A stretch of 64,000 nt of DNA. It comes from Kitasatospora indigofera (lineage in GTDB: Bacteria > Actinomycetota > Actinomycetes > Streptomycetales > Streptomycetaceae). This document shows, in pieces, positions 16,343 to 24,485 of this stretch (positions are counted from its first letter, which is position 1; every line of letters starts with the position of its first letter). Location of the stretch: the NCBI RefSeq assembly GCF_014655955.1, contig NZ_BNBO01000019.1, positions 57,391-121,390 of the forward strand. Reading direction: 5' to 3'. Below the pieces are notes generated by a model. The model saw nothing but the letters and a program-made list of their open reading frames with translations, did not search any database and was not told the DNA's origin. Position numbers and translations under genes: made by a program.

Positions 16343-16372
16343 TTACTCTCCGGTAAACTTACTAGAGAGTAA
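16343..16372. promoter_or_regulatory. tandem 14-bp operators in the divergent thiolase/fabG4 promoter
   Basis: TTACTCTCCGGTAA (16343-16356) and TTACTAGAGAGTAA (16359-16372), both TTACTnnnnRGTAA, separated by AC (16-bp centre-to-centre). The identical arrangement occurs at 19572-19601 next to the TetR gene. The second site overlaps the AAGGAG ribosome-binding site of the rightward gene. Probably bound by the TetR protein encoded at 18840-19541. Confidence 0.8.
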
Positions 16373-16386
16373 GGAGTGTTGACTTC

Positions 16387-17742
16387 ATGGCCGACGTTCT
16401 GCGGAGGTTCACCTCCGGCGGCCCCGGCCGGGCCCTGCTGCGGCGCCTGGGCGTGCAGGTCCCGGTCGCGCTGCCGCGCCACGAACCCGGCCGGCCGGAG
16501 TTCACGGGCCCGGTCCTGCTCGGCGGCACGGGCTCCGGGCGGCTGGGCCCGGTGCTGGCCGGCATCCTCCAGAGGGCGGGTGTCCCGGTGCTTCGGACGG
16601 GCGACCCGGGCGACGGGTCCGGCGCGGCGGCTCTCGTCTTCGACGCCACCGGGCTCGCCGGATCCGCCGGACTGGCCCAACTGTACGAATTCGCACACCC
16701 ACTGGTGCGCCAACTGCCGCTGGGCGGCCGGGTGGTGATCGTCGGCGACGTGCCCGGGGCGGCCGGCTCGGCAGCGGCGGCCGTGGCGGCGCAGGCGCTG
16801 GAGGGGTTCACCCGCTCGCTCGGCAAGGAACTGGGCCGGGGCAGCACCTGCCAGTTGCTCAGGGCGGCCCCCGGTGCGACGGAGACCCTGGAGGCACCGC
16901 TGCGCTTCCTGCTCTCGCGCCGCTCGGCGTACGTCTCCGGACAGGTCGTCCGGGTCGGTCCGCCGGTGGGGGCCTTCCCGCCGCCCGCGGGAGCGCCGCA
17001 GGCCGGGCGGGTGGTCGCCGTCACCGGTGCGGCGCGCGGCATCGGCGCGGAGGTCGCGGGCCTGCTCGCACGCGACGGCGCGCATCTGATCTGCCTGGAT
17101 CTCCCCTCCCGACGTGAGGAGTTGGAGCGTACGGCGGCCCGGATCGGTGGAACCGCGCTGGCCGTCGACGTGACCGGCGCCGACGCCCCCGAGGTGATCG
17201 CGGCGCACCTGCGGGAGCGGCACGCCGGGGTGGACGTCTTCGTCCACAACGCCGGCGTCACCCGGGACCGGACGCTGGCCCGGATGAGCCGGGCCGAATG
17301 GGACACCGTCCTGGACGTCAACCTCGGCGCGGTCGAACGGATCACCGCCGCCCTTCTCGCCGACGGCCCGGGCGGCCCGGTCCTGCGCGACGGCGGGGCG
17401 CTGGTCTGCACCTCCTCGATCGGCGGCATCGCGGGCAACCGGGGCCAGACCAACTACGGTGCGGCCAAAGCCGGGTTGATCGGGCTGGTCCGCGCCCTGG
17501 CCCCGGCGTCGGCCGGGCGCGGCGTACGCGTGAACGCGGTCGCCCCCGGGTTCATCGAGACCGACATGACCGCCCGGATGCCGCTGTTGGTCCGGGAGGC
17601 CGGCCGCCGGATGAACAGCCTCGGCCAGGCCGGCCTGCCGGTGGACGTCGCCGAGGCGGTCCGCTGGCTCGCCGACCCGGCCAACGCGGGAGTCACCGGC
17701 CAGGTGCTCCGGGTCTGCGGCCAGTCACTGATCGGGGCCTGA
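16387..17742 (+). CDS. fabG4: 3-oxoacyl-[ACP/CoA] reductase, high-molecular-weight FabG4 type
   Basis: 451 residues, about 200 longer than ordinary FabG. Residues 1-195 form a degenerate Rossmann-like domain (GPVLLGGTGSGRLGPVLAG). Residues ~205-451 are a classical short-chain dehydrogenase: cofactor motif TGAARGIG, HNAG, catalytic Ser in CTSSIGG, Tyr-x3-Lys in NYGAAKAG, and a C-terminal GQVLRVCGQ. This two-domain build matches mycobacterial FabG4 (HMwFabG), an NADH-preferring 3-ketoacyl-CoA/ACP reductase. Here it likely works as 3-hydroxyacyl-CoA dehydrogenase in fatty-acid degradation. AAGGAG lies 10 nt upstream, within the operator. Confidence 0.92.
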   Translation: MADVLRRFTSGGPGRALLRRLGVQVPVALPRHEPGRPEFTGPVLLGGTGSGRLGPVLAGILQRAGVPVLRTGDPGDGSGAAALVFDATGLAGSAGLAQLYEFAHPLVRQLPLGGRVVIVGDVPGAAGSAAAAVAAQALEGFTRSLGKELGRGSTCQLLRAAPGATETLEAPLRFLLSRRSAYVSGQVVRVGPPVGAFPPPAGAPQAGRVVAVTGAARGIGAEVAGLLARDGAHLICLDLPSRREELERTAARIGGTALAVDVTGADAPEVIAAHLRERHAGVDVFVHNAGVTRDRTLARMSRAEWDTVLDVNLGAVERITAALLADGPGGPVLRDGGALVCTSSIGGIAGNRGQTNYGAAKAGLIGLVRALAPASAGRGVRVNAVAPGFIETDMTARMPLLVREAGRRMNSLGQAGLPVDVAEAVRWLADPANAGVTGQVLRVCGQSLIGA

Positions 17743-17778
17743 GCGGCGATGCCGGGCCCACTCGGCAAGGAGGGCACG

Positions 17779-18777
17779 ATGTCAGCAGCAGACAGGTCCG
17801 AGGCTCGCAGTCCCGGGGCCGGCAAAGCTGAGGCCGGCAAGCCCGAGGCCGGCAAAGCTGAGGCCGCCGGTCCCGGGGCCGGCTACGCGTCCCGGCGCCC
17901 GGCGCGTCCGCCGGGCGTGCTGCGGTCCTACCTGCGGGCGGCCCGCCGCGGGCGCGGTCCGTCCCGTCCGGAGGGCCCGTCCGGGACGCTGCCGGCGGTC
18001 GAGCTGGTGCTGCCCGGACTGACCGTCGACCGCCGGCGGCTGGCCCGCTACGTCCGGCTGTGCGGGGGCGAGCCGGGGGAGTTCCTGCCGCCGGCCTACC
18101 CCCATCTGCTGGCCTTCCCGGCCGCGTTGGCGCTGATGACCGCACCCGGTTTCCCGCTGCCGGCCCTCGGCCTGGTGCACACCGCCAACACCCTCACCCG
18201 CCTCCGGCCGATCCGGGCGGACGAGCGCCTCACCGTCCGGGTGCGGACCGCGGACCTGCGCCCGCACCCGCGCGGGACGGCCTTCGACGTGCTCGCCGAG
18301 GTGTCCGGCGACACCGACGGCGACCTGCTCTGGCACTCCGCCGGCACCTACCTGCGACGGCACCCGGCCGAGCCGGACCGTCCGGGGGCCGCCACCCCGC
18401 CGCCCGGGCCCGGGGGCATCGCCCCGCCGTTCGCCGAGGAGGCCCGGTGGCAGCTGGCGGCGGGGGCCGGACGGCGCTACGCCTCGGTCAGCGGTGACCG
18501 CAACCCGATCCACCTGCACCCGTGGACGGCACGGCCGTTCGGCTTCCGCCGGGCCGTGGCGCACGGGATGTGGACCAAGGCCCGGGTGCTCGAAGCGCTC
18601 GGTCCGGAGCTGCCGGCGGCGGTGCGGGTCGAGGTGGCCTTCCGGGCGCCGGTGCCGCTGCCCTCGGAGGTCCGGCTGGCCCTGGACCGGGCGCCGGACG
18701 GCCGGAGCACCGCCTTCACGCTGACCGGGGCGGCGGACGGCCGGACGCACCTGCGGGGCCGGGCGGACGCGCTCTGA
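17779..18777 (+). CDS. MaoC-like (R)-hydratase / dehydratase, HtdX-like
   Basis: 332 residues from the ATG at 17779, chosen over 17749 because AAGGAGG precedes it. The N-terminus carries three 5-residue repeats (GK[AP]EA, encoded by 15-bp DNA repeats at ~17820-17864). The rest fits a double-hotdog MaoC enzyme; the hydratase motif is in the C-terminal half (SGDRNPIHLHPWTARPFGF...AHGMW, catalytic Asp/His). It hydrates 2-enoyl-CoA or dehydrates 3-hydroxyacyl thioesters. It lies 36 bp after fabG4, as expected for an operon. In mycobacteria the equivalent pair is htdX-fabG4. Confidence 0.87.
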   Translation: MSAADRSEARSPGAGKAEAGKPEAGKAEAAGPGAGYASRRPARPPGVLRSYLRAARRGRGPSRPEGPSGTLPAVELVLPGLTVDRRRLARYVRLCGGEPGEFLPPAYPHLLAFPAALALMTAPGFPLPALGLVHTANTLTRLRPIRADERLTVRVRTADLRPHPRGTAFDVLAEVSGDTDGDLLWHSAGTYLRRHPAEPDRPGAATPPPGPGGIAPPFAEEARWQLAAGAGRRYASVSGDRNPIHLHPWTARPFGFRRAVAHGMWTKARVLEALGPELPAAVRVEVAFRAPVPLPSEVRLALDRAPDGRSTAFTLTGAADGRTHLRGRADAL

Positions 18778-18839
18778 GCCGGCCCGGCCCGGTGGCCCGG
18801 CGGTGGGGTCCGGCCGTGCGGTGGCGGACCGCGCGGTGA

Positions 18840-19541
18840 CTACGGGCGGGGAGCGGCGGGGCCGTCGGTCCCGGCCGGCCCGTCGGGGGCGTGGTAGCCC
18901 TCGCCCTTCGCCCGCCGCTCCAGGCCGATCCACATCATGTTCATCAACCGGCGTGCGGTGGCCTCCGGTTGCTCGCCGGGGACGGCGAGCGCCCACTCGG
19001 CCAGCGCGTCCGCGGCGCCGACCAGGGCGTGCGCGACGGCGGCGGACTCCCGGCGCAGCGCGGCGTAGTTGCTCCCGTCGCCGCCGCGGGCGGGCGACTC
19101 CATCGACTGGCGGACCAGTTCGGTGACGGTGTCGATGATCTCCGAGCGGGACCTGGCGACCTGGGCCGCCAGGGAGTCGCTCTGGCTGCGGGCCTGCTGG
19201 TAGAGCACCACCCAGCTGGCCCGGTGCTCGGCCACGTAGGAGAAGAAGGCGGTCAGCCCGTGCCAGAGCCGGTCCGCCGGGTCGTCGTCCCGGTTCAGGG
19301 CCGCCGAGCCGATGGCGTTGACCAGGCGGTCGGCCTCCCGCGCGATGCACGCGCTGAAGATCTCCTCCTTGGACCCCAGGTACAGGTACAGCAGCGGCTT
19401 GGAGACCTGGGCGCGCTCGGCCACCTCGTCCATCGAGGCGGCGTGGAAGCCGTGCCGGGAGAAGACCTGCACGGCGGCGTCGAGCATCTGCTGTTCGCGC
19501 ACCTTGCGGGGCAGCCGCTTGCGGCCGGGTTGGGGATCCAT
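18840..19541 (-). CDS. TetR-family regulator of the fatty-acid locus
   Basis: 233 residues, ATG at 19541. The helix-turn-helix region reads MLDAAVQVFSRHGFHAASMDEVAERAQVSKPLLYLYLGSKEEIF (residues ~19-62). The C-terminal domain is helical and acidic/hydrophobic, as in acyl-CoA-responsive TetR proteins. It stands between the rightward fabG4/maoC operon and the rightward SCP2/acyl-CoA dehydrogenase genes, and its own promoter region holds the tandem TTAC(T/C)nnnnAGTAA operators. Inference: it represses all three transcription units and is released by an acyl-CoA or fatty acid. A TetR gene (Rv0238) also lies near the corresponding mycobacterial genes. Confidence 0.92.
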   Translation of the reverse strand: MDPQPGRKRLPRKVREQQMLDAAVQVFSRHGFHAASMDEVAERAQVSKPLLYLYLGSKEEIFSACIAREADRLVNAIGSAALNRDDDPADRLWHGLTAFFSYVAEHRASWVVLYQQARSQSDSLAAQVARSRSEIIDTVTELVRQSMESPARGGDGSNYAALRRESAAVAHALVGAADALAEWALAVPGEQPEATARRLMNMMWIGLERRAKGEGYHAPDGPAGTDGPAAPRP

Positions 19542-19571
19542 CTTGCAAGGGTATCCAACGGCGTCCTAAAC

Positions 19572-19601
19572 TTACCACTCAGTAAACTTACTCTTGAGTA
19601 A
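19572..19601. promoter_or_regulatory. tandem 14-bp operators between TetR and SCP2 genes
   Basis: TTACCACTCAGTAA (19572-19585) and TTACTCTTGAGTAA (19588-19601), separated by AC exactly as at 16343-16372. The sites sit in the divergent region between the TetR start (19541) and the SCP2 gene (19631). Confidence 0.82.
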
Positions 19602-19630
19602 GAACGTACTGACGAGCTGAGGAGCCCCGG

Positions 19631-20098
19631 ATGACCTCCCTGGACGACCTGGACGTGGACGCCCTCGACTTCGGCGGCATCTCGCCGCAGGAGTTCGCCC
19701 GCCTGGTGAAGGACACCCCCCGCGCCGCGCTGGCCGCAGTGGTGGCCGGTCCGGCCCGGGAGCGGATCCTGGACGAGGTCTTCGGCCGGATGGAGACCCG
19801 CTTCAGGCCCGAGAGCGCGGCCCGCCTGCGGGCCCTGGTCCGCTGGCACGTCGTGGACGCCGGGCACCCGGACGCGACGTACGAGACCGAGATCGCCGAC
19901 GGCCGCTGCACGCTCACCCGGGGCGACAGCGGCCGGGACCCGAGGCTCGTCCTCACCCTGACCGCCGCCGAGTTCCTGCGGCTGGTCTCGGGCAACGCCT
20001 CCGGCGTCACGCTGTTCATGAGCCGCAAGCTCAAGGTGGCCGGCGACCTGGGACTCGCCTCCGGCCTCACCCGGTACTTCGACATCCCCAAGGCCTGA
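19631..20098 (+). CDS. SCP2 sterol-carrier-domain protein
   Basis: 155 residues, ATG preceded by GAGGAG. The segment from about residue 35 to the end fits an SCP2-like fold: ILDEVFGRMETRF, then strands WHVVDAGHPDATYETEIADGRCTLTRG and DPRLVLTLTAAEFLRLVSGNASGVTLFMSRKLKVAGDLGLA. The last piece, a buried helix plus KLKVAGD, is the most characteristic SCP2 motif. Such domains bind hydrophobic ligands such as acyl-CoAs. Next to a TetR gene and an acyl-CoA dehydrogenase, it probably presents or buffers acyl-CoA. Direct repeats of a gaggcctgagccac-like unit follow at ~20090-20120. Confidence 0.85.
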   Translation: MTSLDDLDVDALDFGGISPQEFARLVKDTPRAALAAVVAGPARERILDEVFGRMETRFRPESAARLRALVRWHVVDAGHPDATYETEIADGRCTLTRGDSGRDPRLVLTLTAAEFLRLVSGNASGVTLFMSRKLKVAGDLGLASGLTRYFDIPKA

Positions 20099-20219
20099 GC
20101 CACGTCCGAGGCCTGAGCCACGCCCGCGCTGAGCGAAACCCGAGGCCTGAACCGGGGCCGTCCCCCCGCCCGGCCCTCGCGCCCCTCGACCCCGTCCGTC
20201 CCGCGCCCCGGAGGGCCAG

Positions 20220-21431
20220 ATGAGCTTCAACCTCGACCTGACCGACGACCAGACCGAACTGCGCGACTGGGTGCACGGCTTCGCCGCCGACGTGGTCCGC
20301 CCGGCCGCCGCCGAGTGGGACGAGCGGGAGGAGACCCCGTGGCCCGTCATCCGTGAGGCGGCCAGGATCGGCCTGTACGGCTTCGAGTCGCTGGCCGAGA
20401 TGTGGGCCGACCCGACCGGGCTCTCGCTGGTCCTCGCCAACGAGGAACTGTTCTGGGGCGACGCGGGCATCGGGATGTCCGTCTTCGGCACCACCCTCGC
20501 GGTGGCCGGGATCTTCGCCGGCGGCACCCCCGAGCAGGTCGTCGAGTGGATCCCGCAGTGCTTCGGCGACGAGGCCGACCCGAAGGTCGCGGCCTTCTGC
20601 GTCTCCGAGCCCGAGGCCGGCTCGGACGTGGCCTCGATGCGGACCGGGGCGCGCTACGACGAGGCGGCCGGCGAATGGGTGATCAGCGGCCAGAAGGCCT
20701 GGATCACCAACGGCGGGATCGCCGGGGTGCACGTGGTGGTGGCCTCGGTGGACCCGTCGCTCGGCGCACGCGGCCAGGCGGCGTTCATCGTTCCGCCGGG
20801 CACCGGGGGCCTGGTCGCCGGCCCCAAGATCAAGAAGCTGGGCCTGCGCGCCTCGCACACCACCGACGTCTTCCTGGACGAGGTCCGGGTCCCCGGGCAC
20901 TGCGTGCTCGGCGGCAAGGAGAAGCTCGACGAGCGCCTCGCCCGGGTGCGCGAGGGCGGCGCGGGCCGCGGGCAGGCGGCGATGGCCACCTTCGAGCTGA
21001 GCCGCCCCACGGTGGGCGCGCAGGCACTCGGCATCGCCCGGGCCGCGTACGAGTACGCCCTCGAATACGCCGGGCAGCGCGTGCAGTTCGGCCGCCCGGT
21101 GCTGCAGAACCAGGCCGTCGCCTTCGCCCTCGCGGATCTGCGGACGGACATCGACTGTGCGCGGCTGCTGATCTGGCGGGCCGCCTGGATGGGCCGCAAC
21201 GACCGGGCCTTCACCGCCGGCGAGGGCTCGATGTCCAAGCTGAAGGCCGGCGAGGTGGCGGTGGCGGCCACCGAGAAGGCCGTCCAGGTCCTCGGCGGCG
21301 CGGGCTACAGCCGCGCCCACCCGGTGGAGCGCTGGTACCGGGACAGCAAGATCTACACCATCTTCGAGGGCACCAGCGAGATCCAGCGACTGGTGATCTC
21401 CCGGGCCATTTCGGGCCTGCCGATCCGTTAG
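20220..21431 (+). CDS. acyl-CoA dehydrogenase
   Basis: 403 residues, ATG after GGAGG. All three acyl-CoA dehydrogenase regions are present: an N-terminal helical domain (LTDDQTELRDWVHGFAADVVRPAA), the middle beta domain with FAD motifs (FCVSEPEAGSD, ISGQKAWITNG) and a C-terminal helical domain (QFGRPVLQNQAV, QVLGGAGYSRAHPVERWYRDSKI). The catalytic base is probably Glu383 in YTIFEGTSEIQ. It oxidises acyl-CoA to trans-2-enoyl-CoA, passing electrons to ETF. It lies 121 bp after the SCP2 gene and probably shares its operator-controlled transcript. Chain-length preference is not evident. Confidence 0.94.
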   Translation: MSFNLDLTDDQTELRDWVHGFAADVVRPAAAEWDEREETPWPVIREAARIGLYGFESLAEMWADPTGLSLVLANEELFWGDAGIGMSVFGTTLAVAGIFAGGTPEQVVEWIPQCFGDEADPKVAAFCVSEPEAGSDVASMRTGARYDEAAGEWVISGQKAWITNGGIAGVHVVVASVDPSLGARGQAAFIVPPGTGGLVAGPKIKKLGLRASHTTDVFLDEVRVPGHCVLGGKEKLDERLARVREGGAGRGQAAMATFELSRPTVGAQALGIARAAYEYALEYAGQRVQFGRPVLQNQAVAFALADLRTDIDCARLLIWRAAWMGRNDRAFTAGEGSMSKLKAGEVAVAATEKAVQVLGGAGYSRAHPVERWYRDSKIYTIFEGTSEIQRLVISRAISGLPIR

Positions 21432-21770
21432 GGGTGCTTCGCCGGCCGGGGGACGCGGCGCGGGCCGGCGCGGGCGTCCTGCTGCGGCTCGCCCGCGCCG
21501 GCGAGTTCCTGGCCGCTCCGAAACGACGCCAGGACGGTTCGGGGACGGTGACGAATCCGACACGGGGGAGTCCGGAGGCGGATGAAGCGGGCCTTCCGCG
21601 TCGGTCGGCCGAAAATGGGGCGATCACTCCCGAAGCAGGACGGGGCCGCCGTGGTGCGGGGCCGGGCCGAAGCCGTTCGGGAGGCGCGGACCCGGCCCGG
21701 TGGCCGGGCCCGGTGGACGTCCGGGTGCGGGCGCGGCAGCCGGGTCGGCGGAGCGGACGAGGGAGCTGGC
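21432..21770. other. gene-free stretch before the membrane hydrolase
   Basis: About 340 bases. The downstream frame extends back to 21582, but this leader lacks a ribosome-binding site and is Arg/Gly-rich. No terminator with a clear stem and no convincing promoter was recognised. Confidence 0.5.
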
Positions 21771-23447
21771 GTGGGAGCGATGTCGCGGTTCGGCGAACGG
21801 CTCAGGGAGCACGCCGGTGACCGCCCGGTCCTGCGGCGGTGGCCCAGTTGGGGCGCCGCCGCCGGGGCTGTGCTGTTCTACTGCCTGTCGCTCACGCCGT
21901 CCATGCTGCCCCGCTCGTGGTGGCTGCAGGGCGTGGAGGCCGGGGTGACCGCCGCGATCGGGTACGGCTTCGGCGCGTTGCTCGGGGCGCTCGCGCAACG
22001 GCTCGGGGCCCGGCCCGGGCCGCAGGTGCGCCGGGTGGCCCGGGCGGTGCTGGCAGTCCTGGGCAGCGTCCTGGTGATCGCGGTGACGGCGCGGAGCGTG
22101 CGCTGGCAGGGGGACGTCCGTCGGGCGGTCACGCTGCCCCCGGAGATCTCCTGGTGGCGGTGGTCACTGGTGCCGGTGGTGGCGCTGCTGGTGCTGGCGC
22201 TGGTCGTGCCGGTGGCCCGGCTGCTCCGGCTCGCCACCCGGATCGTCGTGCACGCCCTGGGCCGGGTGGTGCCGCGGGCGGTGGCGGCGGGCGCCGGGGT
22301 GGTCGTGGTGGCGGTGCTGGTGGTCGGTTTCGTGCAGGGGTTCCTGCTGGCCGGGGTGCTGAACGTGGTCGAGAGCGCGGCCTCGCTGACCGACGAGGGG
22401 ACGACGCCCGGCATCGTCCAGCCGCAGCTGCCGACCCTGTCCGGCAGCCCGGCCTCGCTGGAGTCCTGGCAGAGCCTCGGGTCCAAGGGCCGGGACTTCG
22501 TCGGCACCGCGGCCACCAAGGCCGAGCTGACCGCCTTCGCCGGCCACGAGGCCGTGGACCCCGTCCGCGTCTACGTCGGCCTGCGGGCCGCCGACACGCT
22601 GCGCGGGCGGGCGGACCTGGCCGTCGCCGAACTGGAGCGCACCGGCGGGTTCGGCCGCAAGGTGCTCGCCGTGATGGCCACCACCGGCAGCGGATGGATC
22701 AACAAGCAGGCCAGCGGACCGCTGGAGTACCTGTACGCCGGGGACAGCGCGATGGTGGCGATCCAGTACTCCTATCTGCCGAGCTGGGTCTCCGTCCTGA
22801 CCGAGGACGAGGCCGTCGACGCCGGGCGGGCGCTGTTCGACGCCGTGCACGCCAAGTGGGCCACGCTTCCCGCCGGGACCCGCCCGCGCCTGGTGGTGTT
22901 CGGCGAGAGCCTGGGATCCTTCGCCACCGAGAAGGCCTTCGACGGGCGGCTGGACCGGCTGGCGACGGAGACCGACGGTGCCCTGCTGGTCGGTCCGACG
23001 TACGACAACCCGCTGTGGAAGACGGTCACCGCCGACCGCGAGCCGGGCAGCCCGGTCTGGCGGCCGGTCTTCGAGGACGGCCGTTCGGTGCGCTTCGCCC
23101 AGGTGCCGGCCGACCTGGACGTCCCGGCCCGGCCCTGGGACGGGACCAGGATCGTCTACCTGCAGAACGGCTCCGACCCGATCGTCTGGTGGAGCCCCGC
23201 GATGCTGCTCAGCCGGCCGGAATGGCTGGAGGACCCGCGCGCCAAGGACGTCTCCCCGGCGATGCGCTGGTACCCGGTGGTCACCTTCTGGCAGGTGGTC
23301 TGCGACCTGATGGGGGCCAACAACGTGCCGCCCAACTTCGGGCACCGCTACGGGACGCTGCCCACCGACGCCTGGGCGGCGATCGCCGCGCCGCCGGGCT
23401 GGACGGCCGCCGACACCGCGCGGCTGGCGGCGCTGATGGGCTCCTGA
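21771..23447 (+). CDS. alpha/beta-hydrolase membrane protein (Abhydrolase_9 family)
   Basis: 558 residues from GTG 21771 (GAGGGAG 6 nt upstream); ATG 21780 is an alternative. The N-terminal ~220 residues hold four or five membrane segments with the family motif FYCLSLTPSMLPRSWWLQG, matching the Abhydrolase_9 N-terminal region. After a linker, the cytoplasmic or surface hydrolase domain begins (VDPVRVYVGLRAADTLRGRADLAVAEL) with a nucleophile elbow GESLGS and a histidine in GHRYG near the end. FxGxSLxS-type proteins of this family are common in actinobacteria; their substrates are unknown, and a role in lipid or cell-wall metabolism is only a guess. Confidence 0.85.
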   Translation: MGAMSRFGERLREHAGDRPVLRRWPSWGAAAGAVLFYCLSLTPSMLPRSWWLQGVEAGVTAAIGYGFGALLGALAQRLGARPGPQVRRVARAVLAVLGSVLVIAVTARSVRWQGDVRRAVTLPPEISWWRWSLVPVVALLVLALVVPVARLLRLATRIVVHALGRVVPRAVAAGAGVVVVAVLVVGFVQGFLLAGVLNVVESAASLTDEGTTPGIVQPQLPTLSGSPASLESWQSLGSKGRDFVGTAATKAELTAFAGHEAVDPVRVYVGLRAADTLRGRADLAVAELERTGGFGRKVLAVMATTGSGWINKQASGPLEYLYAGDSAMVAIQYSYLPSWVSVLTEDEAVDAGRALFDAVHAKWATLPAGTRPRLVVFGESLGSFATEKAFDGRLDRLATETDGALLVGPTYDNPLWKTVTADREPGSPVWRPVFEDGRSVRFAQVPADLDVPARPWDGTRIVYLQNGSDPIVWWSPAMLLSRPEWLEDPRAKDVSPAMRWYPVVTFWQVVCDLMGANNVPPNFGHRYGTLPTDAWAAIAAPPGWTAADTARLAALMGS

Positions 23448-23484
23448 GCCCGGCAGGCCCCGCTCCCGGCAGGCCCCGGCCGGC

Positions 23485-24375
23485 TCAGCCGGCCCGGCCG
23501 GGCGGCGTGTCCTTGCCGAGGTCGACGTCGCGGTGGACGTCCGGTGCGCCGCGCGGCGGGGGCGGCGTCGCGGGCGCGGCCTGCGGCTGCGCGGCCGGTG
23601 GGGGCGTGTACGGGGGTGCGTGCGGCGGCGGAGTGTGCGGCGGCGGTGCGTACGGCGGGTGCGGGGCGGGCCCCGCCGGGCCGGTGCTCAGCCCGGCGGC
23701 GGGGCGGAACGGGCGCCCGGCCTGCGCGCAGCGCTGCTCGAAGCCCGGCGGGAGCCAGCCGCCGGTCAGCAGCCGGGGGTGCGCGGGGAAGGACGTCAGC
23801 GCGGCGCAGACGAACATCAGCGAGGCCCACGGCGTCTGCAGCTGGACGGTGGTGTACCCGCCCCCGTAGATGTCGTGGAACCCGGCCTCGAACAGGTCCG
23901 GACCGGCCAGCTCCACCGACTCCAGGCCGTCCCAGGACAGGTGCAGGGGGCATTGCGGGTGGCCGAAGAACACGTGCCGGTCGGTGACCGTGATCTCGCC
24001 CGTCCCGTCCAGCAGCCAGCGCGGCCGGGCGGCCAGCTCGGCGTTGCGGCGCCGGTTGGCGTTGCCGATCGCCGAGGCGGCCAGCGCGCCGATCACGAAG
24101 GCCGGCCCGCCGATCGCGAAGGTCGAGTTGTGCTGGTAGCTGCCGTCGCCGAGCGGCCGCCAGCTCAGCCGGTGCGCCGGGCCCACCGCGAGTGCCCGTT
24201 CGCCCGGCTCCAGCCGGGCCCGGGTGGCGACCAGCGGCCGCTGGTCGAGCCGGTCCGCGCGGAGGTCCGCGAGGATCTCGCAGCTGTGCCAGAGGTACTC
24301 GTCCAGCACGGACCAGGCCGGTGCCTGCGGCAGCGGCGCCCCGCCGCCGTAGGCCGGTCCATGGGTGTGGTTCAT
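23485..24375 (-). CDS. uncharacterised protein with central hydrophobic segment and proline-rich tail
   Basis: 296 residues. I do not recognise a characterised family. Residues ~40-75 and ~110-185 look beta-rich and could form a PH/GRAM-like module (RARLEPGERALAVGPAHRLSWRPLG; GTGEITVTDRHVFFG...LHLSWDGLESVELAG), split by a single hydrophobic stretch (GGPAFVIGALAASAIGNA) followed by Arg-rich residues. The last ~70 residues are almost wholly Pro/Ala/His repeats (PPPHTPPPHAPPYTPPP), presumably disordered. The gene is convergent with the membrane hydrolase and stands alone. Confidence 0.7.
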   Translation of the reverse strand: MNHTHGPAYGGGAPLPQAPAWSVLDEYLWHSCEILADLRADRLDQRPLVATRARLEPGERALAVGPAHRLSWRPLGDGSYQHNSTFAIGGPAFVIGALAASAIGNANRRRNAELAARPRWLLDGTGEITVTDRHVFFGHPQCPLHLSWDGLESVELAGPDLFEAGFHDIYGGGYTTVQLQTPWASLMFVCAALTSFPAHPRLLTGGWLPPGFEQRCAQAGRPFRPAAGLSTGPAGPAPHPPYAPPPHTPPPHAPPYTPPPAAQPQAAPATPPPPRGAPDVHRDVDLGKDTPPGRAG

Positions 24376-24485
24376 GTACTGCTTCCCCCCGGGAGCATGT
24401 GTCGTGCGCAGGTCCTCGGCCGCGTGCGGCGCCCGCCCAATCTAGCGCTTCGGTACGGGCCCCCGAGGCCTGTGCGGACGGTCCG

